Source of the DNA: Candidatus Minthomonas equi
Lineage (GTDB): Bacteria > Bacteroidota > Bacteroidia > Bacteroidales > UBA932
Assembly: GCA_018064575.1 (NCBI GenBank)
Contig: JAGHUZ010000277.1
Location: 1-7,611 of the forward strand
DNA: 7,611 bases
Reading direction: 5' to 3'
The first letter of the stretch is position 1. Each line of letters begins with the position of its first letter. The notes under the pieces are model-generated. The model worked only from the letters and a program-made list of their open reading frames with translations. It ran no database searches and was not told the DNA's origin. Positions 6,648-7,611 of the stretch are shown here, piece after piece. The translations under genes and the position numbers were made by a program.

Positions 6648-7611
6648 ATGATAAGGGCAGACATATTGATTGTAGGAGGAGGCGCTGCAGGGCTTATGGC
6701 TGCTTGCAGGATGGCTGATGCCGGGTGTTCGACAGTTCTTGTCGAAAAGGGTTCCGTTCCCGGAAGAAAAATCCTTATAACAGGGAAAGGCAGGTGCAAC
6801 ATCACCAATATGGCCCCTTGGGAAGAATTCAAGACTCATATTCATCCTGATTCCGGCTTTCTGAAAAGTGCGTTTTTCGCTTTCTCGAATGAGGATGTCA
6901 AAGATTTTTTCGAACAAGGCGGAGTCCCTGTCAAGGAGGAGAGAGGAAAAAGACTTTTTCCTGAATCGGACAAGAGTGTAACTGTCAGGGATTTTTTATG
7001 GAAAACAGCTATGAATGCCGGTGTTGGGGTGCTGACCGGGTACGAGGTCGTCAATATTCAGTTTACCGGCAAGTCATTCATTACAGACGTTCAGGTGGAT
7101 GACGGAAAATTTCTTTCGTTGGAACAGTTTGTGTCGAAAGCGCTGATCATTACTACTGGAGGCAAATCATACCCATATACCGGAAGTACCGGTTCCGGAT
7201 ATGAATTTGCATCATCGCTTGGACATACCATAGTAGAAACATTTCCTTCATTGACCGCTCTCAGACCATCCAATTATGATATGCGCCTGGCCGGTATCCA
7301 TTTGAAAAATGTCGGATTGAGTCTGGTCATTGACGGGGATTGTGTGGATACCAGGGAAGGTGAACTGGATTTTACGAATAATGGAATCGAGGGGTCCCTG
7401 GGTTTTCAGTTTAGCCGAAAGGCCATCGTAGCTATGAAAAAAGGTCAGAGGGTGGCCTTGAATCTGGACCTCAAGCCTGCACTGGATTTTGAAACTTTGG
7501 CAGCCAGGGTGTCACGGGAATCCTATGGAAAGAACATCGGGATGAAAAAGTACCTTTCCGGATATCTTCCCTTGAATCTGATAGAACCGTTTAGGTATGC
7601 CAATCCTGATA
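6648..7611 (+). CDS. FAD-dependent oxidoreductase, HI0933/BaiN family (partial, 3' end outside window)
   Basis: 321 residues are visible before the window ends, with no stop. The family is usually about 400 aa, so roughly 80 residues are missing. The N-terminus MIRADILIVGGGAAGLMAA is a Rossmann dinucleotide-binding fold with GGGAAG at 10-15 and the acidic Glu33 that would bind the FAD ribose. The family signature GRKILITGKGRCNITN lies at 39-54. The second FAD contact ITTGGKSYPYTGSTGSGYEFA lies at 168-188, and GELDFTNNGIEGSLGFQFSR at 238-257 replaces the commoner LFTHxGISGPAxLxxS motif. The family is annotated variously as NAD(P)/FAD-dependent oxidoreductase, aminoacetone oxidase-like or flavoprotein HI0933, and the physiological substrate is generally unknown; BaiN acts on bile-acid intermediates in some gut bacteria. 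No neighbour suggests a specific role. The ATG at 6648 is fixed by the Rossmann motif that begins at once. Confidence 0.92.
   Translation, partial: MIRADILIVGGGAAGLMAACRMADAGCSTVLVEKGSVPGRKILITGKGRCNITNMAPWEEFKTHIHPDSGFLKSAFFAFSNEDVKDFFEQGGVPVKEERGKRLFPESDKSVTVRDFLWKTAMNAGVGVLTGYEVVNIQFTGKSFITDVQVDDGKFLSLEQFVSKALIITTGGKSYPYTGSTGSGYEFASSLGHTIVETFPSLTALRPSNYDMRLAGIHLKNVGLSLVIDGDCVDTREGELDFTNNGIEGSLGFQFSRKAIVAMKKGQRVALNLDLKPALDFETLAARVSRESYGKNIGMKKYLSGYLPLNLIEPFRYANPD

Noticed and set aside
6618..6917. 99-aa open frame on the - strand opposite the flavoprotein N-terminus
   Set aside because: It overlaps the Rossmann-fold coding sequence and has no motif of its own.
1..7611. CRISPR arrays, tRNA or rRNA genes, insertion-sequence ends
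   Set aside because: I saw no regularly spaced repeats, no cloverleaf-like sequence and no transposase or terminal inverted repeats.

Overview
The window looks like chromosomal DNA from a member of the Bacteroidetes, probably a gut-type Bacteroidales. Two promoters match the Bacteroidetes -33/-7 pattern (TTTG, about 20 nt, TAnnTTTG), Shine-Dalgarno sequences are mostly absent, base composition is moderate, and the encoded proteins are Bacteroidetes-like. The genus cannot be fixed from sequence alone.

Left part (1-4797, + strand): a compact four-gene run encodes an AMP-forming acyl/aryl-acid ligase, an acyl carrier protein, a 12-TM MMPL/RND-type exporter and a LolA-like periplasmic carrier. 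The gaps are 11, 11 and 1 nt, so they are almost certainly one transcript. The gene set resembles the activation and export end of the aryl polyene / flexirubin / dialkylresorcinol clusters common in Bacteroidetes. The ligase would load a carboxylic acid on the ACP, and the MMPL and LolA proteins would move the finished lipid or pigment through the envelope. No ketosynthases, dehydratases or acyltransferases lie in the window, so the product is inferred. The operon probably starts upstream, where a short gene tail may be visible (3-50).

Middle (4798-5762): a + strand gene encodes a protein that resembles the C-terminal part of phage Hef-like homing-nuclease proteins but lacks the nuclease core. 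Its N-terminus appears to lie in a different frame (4857-5003), so the gene seems to carry a one-base frameshift near 4976-4988, either natural or a sequencing artefact. A 15-bp perfect hairpin (5705-5750) separates it from the convergent tpiA.

Right part (5763-7611): tpiA, encoding triosephosphate isomerase, lies on the - strand with a textbook Bacteroidetes promoter. It is divergent from a + strand HI0933/BaiN-type flavoprotein gene that runs off the window end. The flavoprotein promoter sits so close to the start codon that its mRNA would be nearly leaderless.

Most of the window is recognisable. The parts most worth a second look are the apparently frameshifted homing-nuclease-derived gene and the partial specialised-lipid operon.
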